From the NCBI GenBank assembly GCA_947481115.1, contig CANKEI010000003.1:1-37167 (forward strand): 37,167 nt of DNA, read 5' to 3'. Shown one piece after another: positions 1 to 9,093 of the stretch. The notes under the pieces were generated by a model. The model was not told where the DNA came from and made no database searches. It saw only the letters and a list, made by a program, of their open reading frames with translations. This DNA is from a bacterium. GTDB taxonomy: Bacteria; Babelota; Babeliae; Babelales; JABDEC01. The number at the start of each line of letters is the position of its first letter. Positions within the stretch are counted from its first letter, which is position 1. The position numbers and the translations under genes are program-made.

Positions 1-297
1 GAAGAATATCTGGGCTTAGAAGTTGAAGCTGTGCATAAAATGTTGATACAAGCTATGAAGCTCGAGCCTGATAATATTTGGTATAAATCAGCTGATTATT
101 TATATGTAAATCGCAGAATTTTAAATCAAAGTCCTGCTGCTCTGGAATATGCTGAACAAGCCTTAAGTCATAATTCAGAATTAGATAGTAAGTTAAATTG
201 GCATTGTGCATTTAATAAATATTTGAGTGAAGAAATTATTAAATGGGCCCAAGATGTCGTGGCTTGGAATTCTAAAGCGCAGCAATGGCAGGCTTAA
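1..297 (+). CDS. 3' end of a CDS truncated by the window start; TPR-like hypothetical protein
   Basis: Frame 1 is open from base 1 (EEYLGLEVEAVHKMLIQAMKLEPDNIWYKSADYLY...) to the stop at 295-297; the alpha-helical A/Y/L pattern resembles TPR. Confidence 0.55.
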   Translation, partial: EEYLGLEVEAVHKMLIQAMKLEPDNIWYKSADYLYVNRRILNQSPAALEYAEQALSHNSELDSKLNWHCAFNKYLSEEIIKWAQDVVAWNSKAQQWQA

Positions 298-344
298 TCG
301 AGAAATTTTCAAGACTTCGATTCATATCTTATCAGAGCTAATAT

Positions 345-500
345 TAGACTTCTTCCGTAATTCACAGTTTTTCTCGCAACATCCCCCCTCGACTGACGCT
401 CGGGGTGAGCGGGGTTCGGGACGACCGTGTCCGGCATAGCCTCTGGCGACGCCTGGAGCGGGCGAAAGTAAGTTTACAAGATAGTTACGGAAGAGCTCTA
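345..500 (-). repeat. Full-length copy (C1) of palindromic MITE/RPE-like element, family A
   Basis: Left end tagacttcttccgtaa, right end ttacggaagagctcta (imperfect 16-bp TIR, 14/16); core cccctcgactgacgctcggggtgagcggggttcgggacgaccgtgtccggcatagcctctggcgacgcctggagcggg is shared with 22716-22874 in reverse orientation. Confidence 0.85.
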
Positions 501-711
501 ATAAACAATGGGATCAGGCCATTACTACCTAGAGTATTGGTTAGGGTGATTTTAAAATAAGCTAGGCGCTTTTTAGCACTAAAATTTGACAAATATGTGT
601 TGCAGATTAACTTTTCTATATAGCATGTGCTTGATGGCAAAAAACTTTTTCCCTCTACATATAGGCTAGTACAGACGATTAACAAATTTCGCGCGTGAGT
701 CGAAGACAACT

Positions 712-2832
712 ATGGATACCTCAGGTTTCAAAATAAAGTCCCCAATTATCATATTTTTATTGTTATGTGGCGGGTTAAATACTGCTGATAACTTATACGC
801 TAAGCCGGATCAGGTTGGGACTAATAATAGTGGCAATGGTGTGATTAACACTAATGCTAGCGATATTAGCTTAGTTGGTAGTAATACTGGAATAGTAACT
901 AGTAAAGTAAAATTAGATAATGTTGACGAACTAATTGCTGCCGAGAATCTCACTGAATCTGTGCATATCCAAGCCGCTAAAGCAACCGAAAAACAAAGAG
1001 AGATTTTTGGTTGCCGGTGGGACGATAATGAATTTGAAGTGGGTTTGAAAAATCGCGTAGAAATTTTTTACAGTAAAAACTGTGCGTTGTTTAGCGGTAG
1101 CCCATTAGATCAAGTATTATGGGCCCAAGGGATTTGGGATTTAAAAGCTAAAGCTAAAATTGGCAAAACCTTAGAATCTTATTTAGTGTTGCGTAATAAG
1201 AGTCGCTGGGGTAGTCCAGACTCGATTGCTACCACTTCCACTACGCCAATTAAGTTGGCAGATGCAACATTTGGTGATCATGGCCATTATATTAGTAAAC
1301 AGATCTTCTGGTTACGTGAAGGTTGGGTCGATATTAATTTAAATAATACTATTGGGGTGAACACTGATGGTATACAGCATTTTAAAGCTGGTTTATTCCC
1401 ATTTGAATTAGGGCGCGGTATTGCGCTTGGTTCGGCTTATGCTTCATCTGCAGGTTTACTTGGTTTCTATGCTGATAGTACCGTTGATCAAAATGCGCCA
1501 GGGTTTTTATTATATGGTGATTTAGCTAAAGACAAAGTTTTCTATGATATGTACCTCGGAATTTTACGCAATTGGACTGATAACTTTGGACGTATAAACG
1601 AAAAACTTTATACTAACGAGTTAAATCCAGAATGGAATGGTTCGCGCGGATTTGGGCATGTAAATTTTGTTTATGCGATGCGAGTAAAATGGTACCCGAT
1701 GAGTGTTAAGCAGGGCGATCATAGTACATTGGTAATCGAACCATATTTCTTATTTAATCGTAATCCCGAAGTATCGATTGAATTTCCAGCAGACAGTGCC
1801 AGCAATTTAATTACCCCGGGCTTGATGGTTGACTATGAAGGTGAAAAATTCCAATGGGGTTGTGAGTTTGCTGCCAACTTTGGTCATCAGACTGTGCATG
1901 GTTGGGACAGTAACCAAATAGAGATAAAAGCAGATAGTAATGGAAATTTAGTGGAACAATACACTAAAGTTTATAGCAACAGTAATTTAACTACCAATGC
2001 ATTAGTTAGTAGCACCAATAAAGCGATTGTGAAAAAATATGCTGGTAATGATCCAGATTTAAATGGTCAACAGATCAATAATACTGGGTTATATAATGGC
2101 GCAACTAGATTTAATCCAAAATACCATAATATTTATAAAGGTTTTATGTTGGTAGCTGATCTAAGTTGGCTAATTACCAAGGCGTTAAAACTTTCTGGAA
2201 CTGTCGGCTGGGCCACCGGCGATGAAAATCCGAATCGTGATTTAACAGGTCTTGGCGATAGCAATGTTGATGGCGACTATCAGGGCTTTATTGGTTTACA
2301 AGAAGTTTATTCTGGTAAACGTGTAATTTCACTATTTGTAATTGGGCCAAACTCAATTGCTCGACCATTATCATCTGTTTCTGATCCAAGTGTCACTGGT
2401 GTTTATCCATCTAAAGTAACTGGCTTTAATAATATTTTATATTGTGGTGGCGCCTTAAATTTCGATCGAAAATTCTGCTCTAAAGCCGTGAATTGGAATT
2501 TGGGATTATTGAGTTATTGGCAAGATTATGCTACTAAGAAATTTAGTATTCCGTTAAAACATTCAATTGATGTGCCTGCTAGCAGGCATCTTGGTACAGA
2601 GTTTAACGCTACAATAACAATGCAATTTGTGAAAAACCTAAAAGGATTCTTGGTTGGTGGATTCTTTGTACCAGGTCAACATTTTAAAGATATTAGAGGT
2701 AAAGCGCTAAGCAAAGATGACTTAGCGGCATTGGAGCAATTAGATGATGACGGTTTTAGTATCTCAGGAACACCACTCTTGAATACTAAAACAGCATTTG
2801 TTTTAAACTGGGGTATCGAATATGCCTTCTAA
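712..2832 (+). CDS. Putative outer-membrane beta-barrel (porin/alginate-export-like) protein
   Basis: 706-aa ORF with N-terminal hydrophobic signal, alternating aromatic/polar beta-strand pattern, and C-terminal ...LNWGIEYAF ending in Phe, typical of OMPs. Confidence 0.7.
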   Translation: MDTSGFKIKSPIIIFLLLCGGLNTADNLYAKPDQVGTNNSGNGVINTNASDISLVGSNTGIVTSKVKLDNVDELIAAENLTESVHIQAAKATEKQREIFGCRWDDNEFEVGLKNRVEIFYSKNCALFSGSPLDQVLWAQGIWDLKAKAKIGKTLESYLVLRNKSRWGSPDSIATTSTTPIKLADATFGDHGHYISKQIFWLREGWVDINLNNTIGVNTDGIQHFKAGLFPFELGRGIALGSAYASSAGLLGFYADSTVDQNAPGFLLYGDLAKDKVFYDMYLGILRNWTDNFGRINEKLYTNELNPEWNGSRGFGHVNFVYAMRVKWYPMSVKQGDHSTLVIEPYFLFNRNPEVSIEFPADSASNLITPGLMVDYEGEKFQWGCEFAANFGHQTVHGWDSNQIEIKADSNGNLVEQYTKVYSNSNLTTNALVSSTNKAIVKKYAGNDPDLNGQQINNTGLYNGATRFNPKYHNIYKGFMLVADLSWLITKALKLSGTVGWATGDENPNRDLTGLGDSNVDGDYQGFIGLQEVYSGKRVISLFVIGPNSIARPLSSVSDPSVTGVYPSKVTGFNNILYCGGALNFDRKFCSKAVNWNLGLLSYWQDYATKKFSIPLKHSIDVPASRHLGTEFNATITMQFVKNLKGFLVGGFFVPGQHFKDIRGKALSKDDLAALEQLDDDGFSISGTPLLNTKTAFVLNWGIEYAF

Positions 2833-4594
2833 ACGAACAGTTGTTTGTGGAGCAATAAATAGTGCAGCATTGGGCCAGTCAGTCGTAGTAACTGGTTGGG
2901 TACATCGTCGTCGTGATCATGGCGGTTTAATCTTTATCGATTTGCGTGATCGCAGTGGGATTGTACAACTAGTGTTTAATCCTGACTTTGATCAGGTGGC
3001 GCATAAGTTGGCCCAAGATTTACGTTCTGAGTATGTAATCTTAGCCAAAGGTGTAGTAGCTGCTCGTTCAGCTGAAACCATTAACAAAAACATGGCTACG
3101 GGTGAGATCGAAATTCAGATTAAAGAACTAGAAGTATTAAATAAGTGTAAAAATCTACCGTTTGCTTTAGAAGATGCCCATAAAGTAGATGAAGAGTTAC
3201 GCTTAAAATATAGGTATTTAGATTTACGCAGACCAGAAGTTACGGAAAAATTTTTATTCCGCAATAAAGTAGTTTTTGCAATGCGTGAATATATGCATAA
3301 TAGTGGTTTTTGCGAAGTTGAAACACCTATATTAACTAAAAATACGCCTGAAGGCGCACGTGAATTTTTAGTACCATCGCGAGTACATTGGGGTAAGTTT
3401 TACGCCTTGCCGCAATCACCACAATTATATAAACAGTTGTTAATGGCTGGCGGCTTAGAGCGTTATTATCAAATTGCTCGCTGTTTTAGAGACGAAGATT
3501 TACGAGCTGATCGGCAACCAGAATTTACCCAACTTGATATCGAGATGTCGTTTATTGACGAAGAAGATATCATGAGCATTATCGAGGGTTTGGTAAAAGC
3601 CATCTTCGAAGCGGCATTTAAGCAAAAATTAAATTTGCCGTTCCCGCGCATGACTTACGACCAAGCGTTTTCGCAGTACGGCTCTGATAAGCCTGATTTA
3701 CGTTTTGATCTAAAAATTCATGAACTATCTAAGATCTTTGCTGAAACGGAAATTAAATTTTTACAGGCAGCACTAAGTTTACCAGAAGGTAAAATTGGCG
3801 CGCTTTGTGTGCCTGATTACCAATTTAGCCGATCTGAGCTAGATCAGTTAGTTAATCAAGCAATTGAAATGGGTGCTGGCGGTTTACTCTGGATTAGATT
3901 TGATGAAAATGGTTTACCAGAATCGCCCGTAGCTAAATTTTTACCAAATAATTTTTTAGCTCAGGTGCAAACTCTAGTCCCAGGTGCAACTAAAAGTTCG
4001 ACACTGTTTTTATTAGCAGGTGATTATCAAGATATGTGGACCTACTTAGGTCGTTTACGCAATATTCTAGGTAAAAAACTAAACTTAATTAACCCGGACG
4101 AGTTTAATTTTTCCTGGGTCACGCAATTTCCATTATTCGAGTTTGATCGTGATACTAAAACTTGGAACTCGGTGCATCATCCATTTACATCACCAGAATT
4201 GGGTTGGGAAACTAAAGAGCTTAAAGATATCAAGGCTCGCGCTTATGATTTAGTTTTAAATGGCGTAGAGCTAGGTGGTGGCTCAATTAGAATTTACGAC
4301 GCTGATATGCAAGCTCGCGTATTTGAATTACTGGGTGTTGATCCTGACACTATGCAACGTAAGTTTGGTTTCTTACTCGAAGCTTTACGCTTGGGGTTCC
4401 CACCATTAGGTGGCATAGCTCTAGGAATCGATCGCCTTATTATGTTGTTAACCAAATCACAGTCGATTCGTGATGTAATCGCTTTCCCAAAAACAGCGCG
4501 TGGGTACGACCCATTAATGGATTCACCAACCGAAGCTGACCCAGGTCGCTTAGATGAATGCGGGATTCGCATTATGGAACGTACTGAAGAGTAA
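2822..4594 (+). CDS. aspS: Aspartyl-tRNA synthetase
   Basis: GWVHRRRDHGGLIFIDLRDRSGIVQLVFNP, YRYLDLRRP, VETPILTKNTPEGAREFLVPSR, YQIARCFRDEDLRADRQPEFTQLDIEMSF, GGIALGIDRLIMLLT motifs. Confidence 0.98.
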   Translation: MPSKRTVVCGAINSAALGQSVVVTGWVHRRRDHGGLIFIDLRDRSGIVQLVFNPDFDQVAHKLAQDLRSEYVILAKGVVAARSAETINKNMATGEIEIQIKELEVLNKCKNLPFALEDAHKVDEELRLKYRYLDLRRPEVTEKFLFRNKVVFAMREYMHNSGFCEVETPILTKNTPEGAREFLVPSRVHWGKFYALPQSPQLYKQLLMAGGLERYYQIARCFRDEDLRADRQPEFTQLDIEMSFIDEEDIMSIIEGLVKAIFEAAFKQKLNLPFPRMTYDQAFSQYGSDKPDLRFDLKIHELSKIFAETEIKFLQAALSLPEGKIGALCVPDYQFSRSELDQLVNQAIEMGAGGLLWIRFDENGLPESPVAKFLPNNFLAQVQTLVPGATKSSTLFLLAGDYQDMWTYLGRLRNILGKKLNLINPDEFNFSWVTQFPLFEFDRDTKTWNSVHHPFTSPELGWETKELKDIKARAYDLVLNGVELGGGSIRIYDADMQARVFELLGVDPDTMQRKFGFLLEALRLGFPPLGGIALGIDRLIMLLTKSQSIRDVIAFPKTARGYDPLMDSPTEADPGRLDECGIRIMERTEE

Positions 4595-4620
4595 GTAAAA
4601 GTATTGATTTAAAATTAATT

Positions 4621-4665
4621 CAGAGGCCCGTTGGAATAAAATTCCGATAGGTCTCTGGCTTTTAT
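4621..4665 (+). terminator. Probable rho-independent terminator downstream of aspS
   Basis: cagaggcccgttGGAATaaaATTCCgataggtctctggcttttat: imperfect stem (cagaggccc/ggtctctg) followed by a short T run. Confidence 0.65.
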
Positions 4666-4746
4666 AGCAGCTTTATTTAACTTTTTCAGACTTAAACTTT
4701 ATTTTCTCAGACTTAATATGTTTAGCTATAGGTTGTTTATCCGCAA

Positions 4747-4902
4747 TATCTCTTCCCGCGTTGCTCTTTCAGCTATGCAGGACACGCGATCTACTTGGGC
4801 TATGCCCGGCAAAGCGTTAGCGAAGACGGGACGAGCGGTAGAAAGGTTTCAATAAATACCCACTCCGTTCATCCCGAGCGCAGTCGAGGGAAGGGTATTA
4901 TG
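4747..4902. repeat. Divergent/composite palindromic element in the aspS-enolase intergenic region
   Basis: Contains gctatgcaggacacgcg, gctatgcccggcaaagcgttagcgaagacgggacgagcgg, and ccgttcatcccgagcgcagtcgagggaaggg, related to the family A/B cores. Confidence 0.6.
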
Positions 4903-4931
4903 GGTAAGTTTTAAAATCTGAGAGTAGCTAA

Positions 4932-6278
4932 ATGAAAATTGTAAATTTAGTGGGACGAGAAGTTTTAGATGCTAATGGCTGGCCAACCATCGCTTGTGAC
5001 GTCACACTAGATGATGGCACAGTAATCAGTTCAGTAGCACCAACTAGTGTCTCTAAAGGGCCACATGAAGCTGTCGAACTACGTGATGGCGATGCTCGTT
5101 TATTAGGTTTAGGCGTGCAAAAATCTATCGATATTATTCATGATAAAATTTTTCCTATTGTGATGGGCTGTGCGCCAGATGGGGTGCATACTGACCTAAA
5201 ATTAATCGAACTAGATGGCACTAGTAATAAAGCCAATTTTGGTGCAAACACTATGTTAGCTGTTAGTCAGGCAATTTTTAGAGCGCAGGCTGTAGCTGAA
5301 AATATGCAATTATTTGAGCTGATTGCATTAGTTTGTGACCATGCTCAAGTGACTCTGCCTATTCCCATGATTACTTTAATCGAAAACAGCTCGCAAGTTT
5401 TTAACTCCCAAATTATAGGTCCAAGTTCTAAAACAGCTGCTTTAAATAAAGCTACACTATTTCGGGAATATTTAGCTATCCCGTATGGCGCTAAAAGTGC
5501 GCGCGTAGCACTAGAGCGCTCAGTGATGTTAGCACATAAACTCAAAGAAATTTTAATTAAAAATTATAATTTAAACTCAGCTGATATTAATGGTCCTAAT
5601 AATACTAATCTAAAATTTTCAGAATTTACCTTTGGTCCAGAAGGGGGTTTACAGGCAAATTTTGAGTCACCTACTGCGCCATTAGATTATATTATGTTAG
5701 CGCTAAAACAGTTTTCACTCGCAGATGATCCGCTATTCGTTTTAGGTTTAGATGTGAACGCTAGTGATTTTTATGACCGTAGCGCTAATTTATATCAGTT
5801 GAATGGGCATGATTATACTAACGATAAATTAATCGAGCTATATGCCAAAATTTGTCAAAATTACCCGATCTATGCGATCGAAGATGGCATGTCTATTAGC
5901 GATGCCACTGGTTGGCAATTATTAAACGTGGCACTTGGTCAACAAATTCATATTGTATCGGATGAATTGTTAGCGACTAATCCCGAACGAATCGCCTATG
6001 CTGCGGAACAACAGATGGTAGGAGCGGTGGTGATTAAGCCAGCCCAGATTGGGACCGTAACTGAGGCCATTCAGGCCATTAAGCTGTGCCAGGAATCCGA
6101 TCTAATGACGATTATAGCCCATTATGGTGGCGACTCTATGGATACGTTTATAGTTGACCTAGGGGTTGGGACTAATGCTACTCATCTTAAAATGGGTGGT
6201 CTACATGGTGGCAATCAAATTGCCAAGTATAATAGATTGTTGGAAATCGAAGATATTTTGATAAATTTACAGCTATAA
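4932..6278 (+). CDS. eno: Divergent enolase (phosphopyruvate hydratase superfamily)
   Basis: ELRDGDARLLGLGVQKS, LDGTSNKANFGANTMLAVSQA, FGPEGGLQANF, LGLDVNASDFY, YPIYAIEDGMSISDATGW, VVIKPAQIGTVTEAIQAI, LKMGGLHGGNQIAKYNRLLEIED. Confidence 0.85.
   Translation: MKIVNLVGREVLDANGWPTIACDVTLDDGTVISSVAPTSVSKGPHEAVELRDGDARLLGLGVQKSIDIIHDKIFPIVMGCAPDGVHTDLKLIELDGTSNKANFGANTMLAVSQAIFRAQAVAENMQLFELIALVCDHAQVTLPIPMITLIENSSQVFNSQIIGPSSKTAALNKATLFREYLAIPYGAKSARVALERSVMLAHKLKEILIKNYNLNSADINGPNNTNLKFSEFTFGPEGGLQANFESPTAPLDYIMLALKQFSLADDPLFVLGLDVNASDFYDRSANLYQLNGHDYTNDKLIELYAKICQNYPIYAIEDGMSISDATGWQLLNVALGQQIHIVSDELLATNPERIAYAAEQQMVGAVVIKPAQIGTVTEAIQAIKLCQESDLMTIIAHYGGDSMDTFIVDLGVGTNATHLKMGGLHGGNQIAKYNRLLEIEDILINLQL
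6216..6262 (+). repeat. Direct repeat copy A (enolase 3' end)
   Basis: caaattgccaagtataatagattgttggaaatcgaagatattttgat; 45/47 identical to 7161-7207. Confidence 0.95.
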
Positions 6279-6348
6279 TATAATTATTATTAAGCTACAG
6301 AGTATTTTATATTTAGTTTTATAGTCAGTATACTAGCGAGTTAAGATT

Positions 6349-7140
6349 ATGACCAAGTCTATCGAAGTACATGAATATGCTGATTTTTTAAAAGAGCTTA
6401 AAAATCGTATTCAAATGGCTCAGTCTACGGCTTTGCGAGCCGTAAATAAAGAATTAATGATGTTATATTGGGATATTGGTCGACAGATAGTTGAGCAGCA
6501 AAGTATCGACCAATGGGGTGACTCTGTGATCGAGGGACTAGCGATAGATCTGCAAAAAGCTTTTCCTGGCATAAAAGGGTTTTCGGCTAGAAATTTATGG
6601 AATATGCGCGATTTATACCTGTCTTATTGCAAAAATCTAAAACTGCAGCCGCTGGTTGCAGAAATTAGCTGGACACATAATCTTTATATTTTAAACAAAT
6701 GTAAAGATGTGTTAGAGCGTGAATTCTATATTCGCATGGTTCGCAAGCACAAATGGAGTAAAACTGAGCTGGCTAACCGTATTGAAAATCAAACATATGA
6801 AAAAATTATGCTTGGGCAAACTAATTTTGATACAGCTTTGCCAGCAGAGATGCATAACAAAGCACAGTTAATCGTTAAAGATGAGTATACTTTTGATTTT
6901 TTAGAATTAGATGATGATTTTAGTGAGCGGCAACTTGAAAACGGCTTAATAGCCAAGATCAGTGACTTTTTAGATGAGATGGGTGGCATTTTTGCTTATT
7001 TAGGTCGACAATTTAGATTAGAAGTGGATGGTAAAGAGTATTTTATTGATATTTTACTTTACCATCGCCATTTGCGCTGCTTGATTGCTGTTGAGCTTAA
7101 AATTGGTGAATTTATCAGTACTATCAATATGGCTTTCTAG
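6349..7140 (+). pseudogene. C-terminally truncated YhcG/DUF1016-type PD-(D/E)XK nuclease
   Basis: N-terminal DUF1016 region (ALRAVNKELMMLYWDIGRQIVEQQ...WGDSVIEGLAIDLQKAFPG-KGFSARNLWNMRDLY) and nuclease core (FRLEVDGKEYFIDILLYHRHLRCLIAVELKIGEF), then an abrupt switch to ISTINMAF*, a tail shared with the OMP ORF ending at 8923. Confidence 0.8.
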
Positions 7141-7158
7141 ACTCTATAGGTTTGGGGT
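7118..7158 (+). repeat. Copy of the OMP 3'-end segment fused to the truncated YhcG gene
   Basis: gtactatcaatatggctttctaga (24 nt exact) plus an imperfect ctctatagg-tttg continuation; second copy at 8901-8941. Confidence 0.85.
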
Positions 7159-7160
7159 TT

Positions 7161-7207
7161 CAGATTGCTAAGTATAATAGATTGTTGGAAATCGAAGATA
7201 TTTTGAT
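7161..7207 (+). repeat. Direct repeat copy B of the enolase 3' end
   Basis: cagattgctaagtataatagattgttggaaatcgaagatattttgat; 45/47 identical to 6216-6262. Confidence 0.95.
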
Positions 7208-7267
7208 TTAATTTATTTTAATGTTAATGTCATAATATGTTTAAATTAGCATAATTTATGAGATATT

Positions 7268-7629
7268 GTGACGCTAAAAGAAATAATTTGGATTAGTTCT
7301 AGCAAAAAAGATTTATTAAGTTTGCCAGAAAATGTGATGGATTTTATGGGTTACGGATTGTTTTTAGCTCAAAAAGGGCAACAGCATGGTGCAGCCAAAG
7401 TCTTAAAGGGTTTTGGTAGCGCGGGGTTATTGAAATTATTGATTCAGATGCATCTGGAACATATCGGGTTGTTTATACGGTTCAAATGACAGAAGTGATA
7501 TTTGTCTTACATTCATTTCAGAAGAAATCTAAGCAGGGGATTAAGACGCCACAAAAAGACATAGATTTAATTCATAGTCGCTTAAAATTAGCAATAGAGA
7601 TATATAAAGTGCGATTCAAGAAAAAGTGA
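7268..7629 (+). pseudogene. RelE/HigB-like (Gp49/DUF891-type) toxin with a frameshift
   Basis: First frame KEIIWISSSKKDLLSLPENVMDFMGYGLFLAQKGQQHGAAKVLKGFGSAG; a shift at the G-run at 7423-7426 continues as VIEIIDSDASGTYRVVYTVQMTEVIFVLHSFQKKSKQGIKTPQKDIDLIHSRLKLAIEIYKVRFKKK*, the classic family C-terminus. Confidence 0.85.
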
Positions 7630-7635
7630 AAAATT

Positions 7636-8049
7636 ATGAAAGATAAAAATTATTCGATTAGTTCAGGCAATATTTTTGCTGATTTAGGACTCTCTAACCC
7701 TGAAGAGCGGCTAGCTAAAGCCGAGTTAGCATATCAAATTAATTATCTCATTAAGCAACGGAAGCTAACACAAATAGCAGCAGCTAAACTGCTTGGAGTA
7801 GATCAACCAAAAATATCGGCACTCAATAGCGGAAAATTAACTGGATTTTCCTTAGAGCGACTATTCTCTTTTTTAAATATTTTGGGACAAACTGTTACTA
7901 TCAAAATTGCTAAAACAAAGACTAAAAGTAAACCTGGAATTTGTGTAAGTCTGCCTAAGCAAACATTGTTGTTGTCAGTAGTTAAACCTAAAAAAATAGT
8001 TAAAAGTATCTCGGCTGGCGCAAAGATTAAGTCTAAAATTAGAAAATAG
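7636..8049 (+). CDS. HigA-like XRE-family antitoxin with an additional basic C-terminal tail
   Basis: NIFADLGLSNPEERLAKAELAYQINYLIKQRKLTQIAAAKLLGVDQPKISALNSGKLTGFSLERLFSFLNILGQTVTI; located 6 nt after the toxin end. Confidence 0.88.
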   Translation: MKDKNYSISSGNIFADLGLSNPEERLAKAELAYQINYLIKQRKLTQIAAAKLLGVDQPKISALNSGKLTGFSLERLFSFLNILGQTVTIKIAKTKTKSKPGICVSLPKQTLLLSVVKPKKIVKSISAGAKIKSKIRK

Positions 8050-8140
8050 AGCTCTTACGTAACTATCTTGAAATAAAATTTTTTCCTGCTCCAGGCGTCG
8101 CCAGAGGCTATGCCGGACACGGTCGTCCAGACGTGTAGCC
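8047..8140 (+). repeat. Partial family A element (C2), left portion only
   Basis: tagagctcttacgtaactatcttgaaataaaattttttcctgctccaggcgtcgccagaggctatgccggacacggtcgtcc matches 22716 onward; right half absent. Confidence 0.85.
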
Positions 8141-8152
8141 CGGAGAAGTTTT

Positions 8153-8923
8153 GTGGATCGACACATTGTGCGTGAGAGTTTGAATGTTGATGTTTTTGAT
8201 AAACATAAGACATCTGGTTTAATGTTAAATTTAAATTACACACCTGCCAAATCTTGGTGGAGCGAAATTTCAACTGGCCTAGAGCATGAAAATTTAACTA
8301 CTACGGGTACTTTTGTAGCTAAGGCGTCGGCTACTGGCCTGGATGATATTATTATGCAGGCTGGGCACGATGTGTTTTTGTCTAATCGTACCCAATTTGT
8401 GCTTTATGCTTGTGGTGGCTTGCCAACTAAGCGCAAAGTCATTGAGGCTGAAAAATTTGATACATTAGTTGGCACTAGGTTTTTTAGTGCTGGGGCTGGA
8501 ACGGAATTATCGCATGATTTTATTGGTGCACCAGAAGAATCGTTGATCGGGATCTTTCAAGGACGGTTGATCCATTTTTTTAGCCGTGAATGGTGTCCTA
8601 TTCTGCCAGCAGGGGCAGATATACAGCCAGGTAATATGACAGATTTTTTACTATCTTTGCTATACCACAAATCACAAAACACTTATGAAAGTGGGTATAA
8701 TTTAACTATTTTTTCTAACCAAGCAATATGTTTGCGTCCTGGTTATATTGCTGGAGATGATATTTTTCGCAATAGTATTTTTTTTCACTTTAATCATAGC
8801 TGTAGCCATTTTCCTGCTACGGAGCATCCGGTAGTGGTTGGGTTCGGGATTGGTGGCAGTTGGGCCAAAACTGATCGTATTCGGATTTTTTCGGTTCGTG
8901 GTACTATCAATATGGCTTTCTAG
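8153..8923 (+). pseudogene. 5'-truncated outer-membrane beta-barrel gene
   Basis: 256-aa ORF lacks a signal peptide, starts immediately after a half element, beta-rich sequence ending ...RIRIFSVRGTINMAF*. Confidence 0.6.
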
Positions 8924-9093
8924 ATCCTATAGATTTGAGATCAAGGGGTTTTAATTAAGCGATTATAAATCAGCCATAGATAGCTTAAATAACACGTTTT
9001 AATCAAAATTCTTGAATTCTGGTTCCAGTTTAAGTTACCCTGATAGCAATAATTAAGTATCTATTAATGGGGTTTCTATGGGGGGGGGTTATT

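Noticed and set aside
227-439. 70-aa ORF ending ...FFSQHPPSTDARGERGSGRPCPA
   Set aside because: Overlaps the first CDS out of frame and then runs into element C1; not a gene.
485-709. 74-aa minus ORF upstream of the first OMP gene
   Set aside because: Starts in the OMP promoter region, ends in the element terminus, no recognisable domain.
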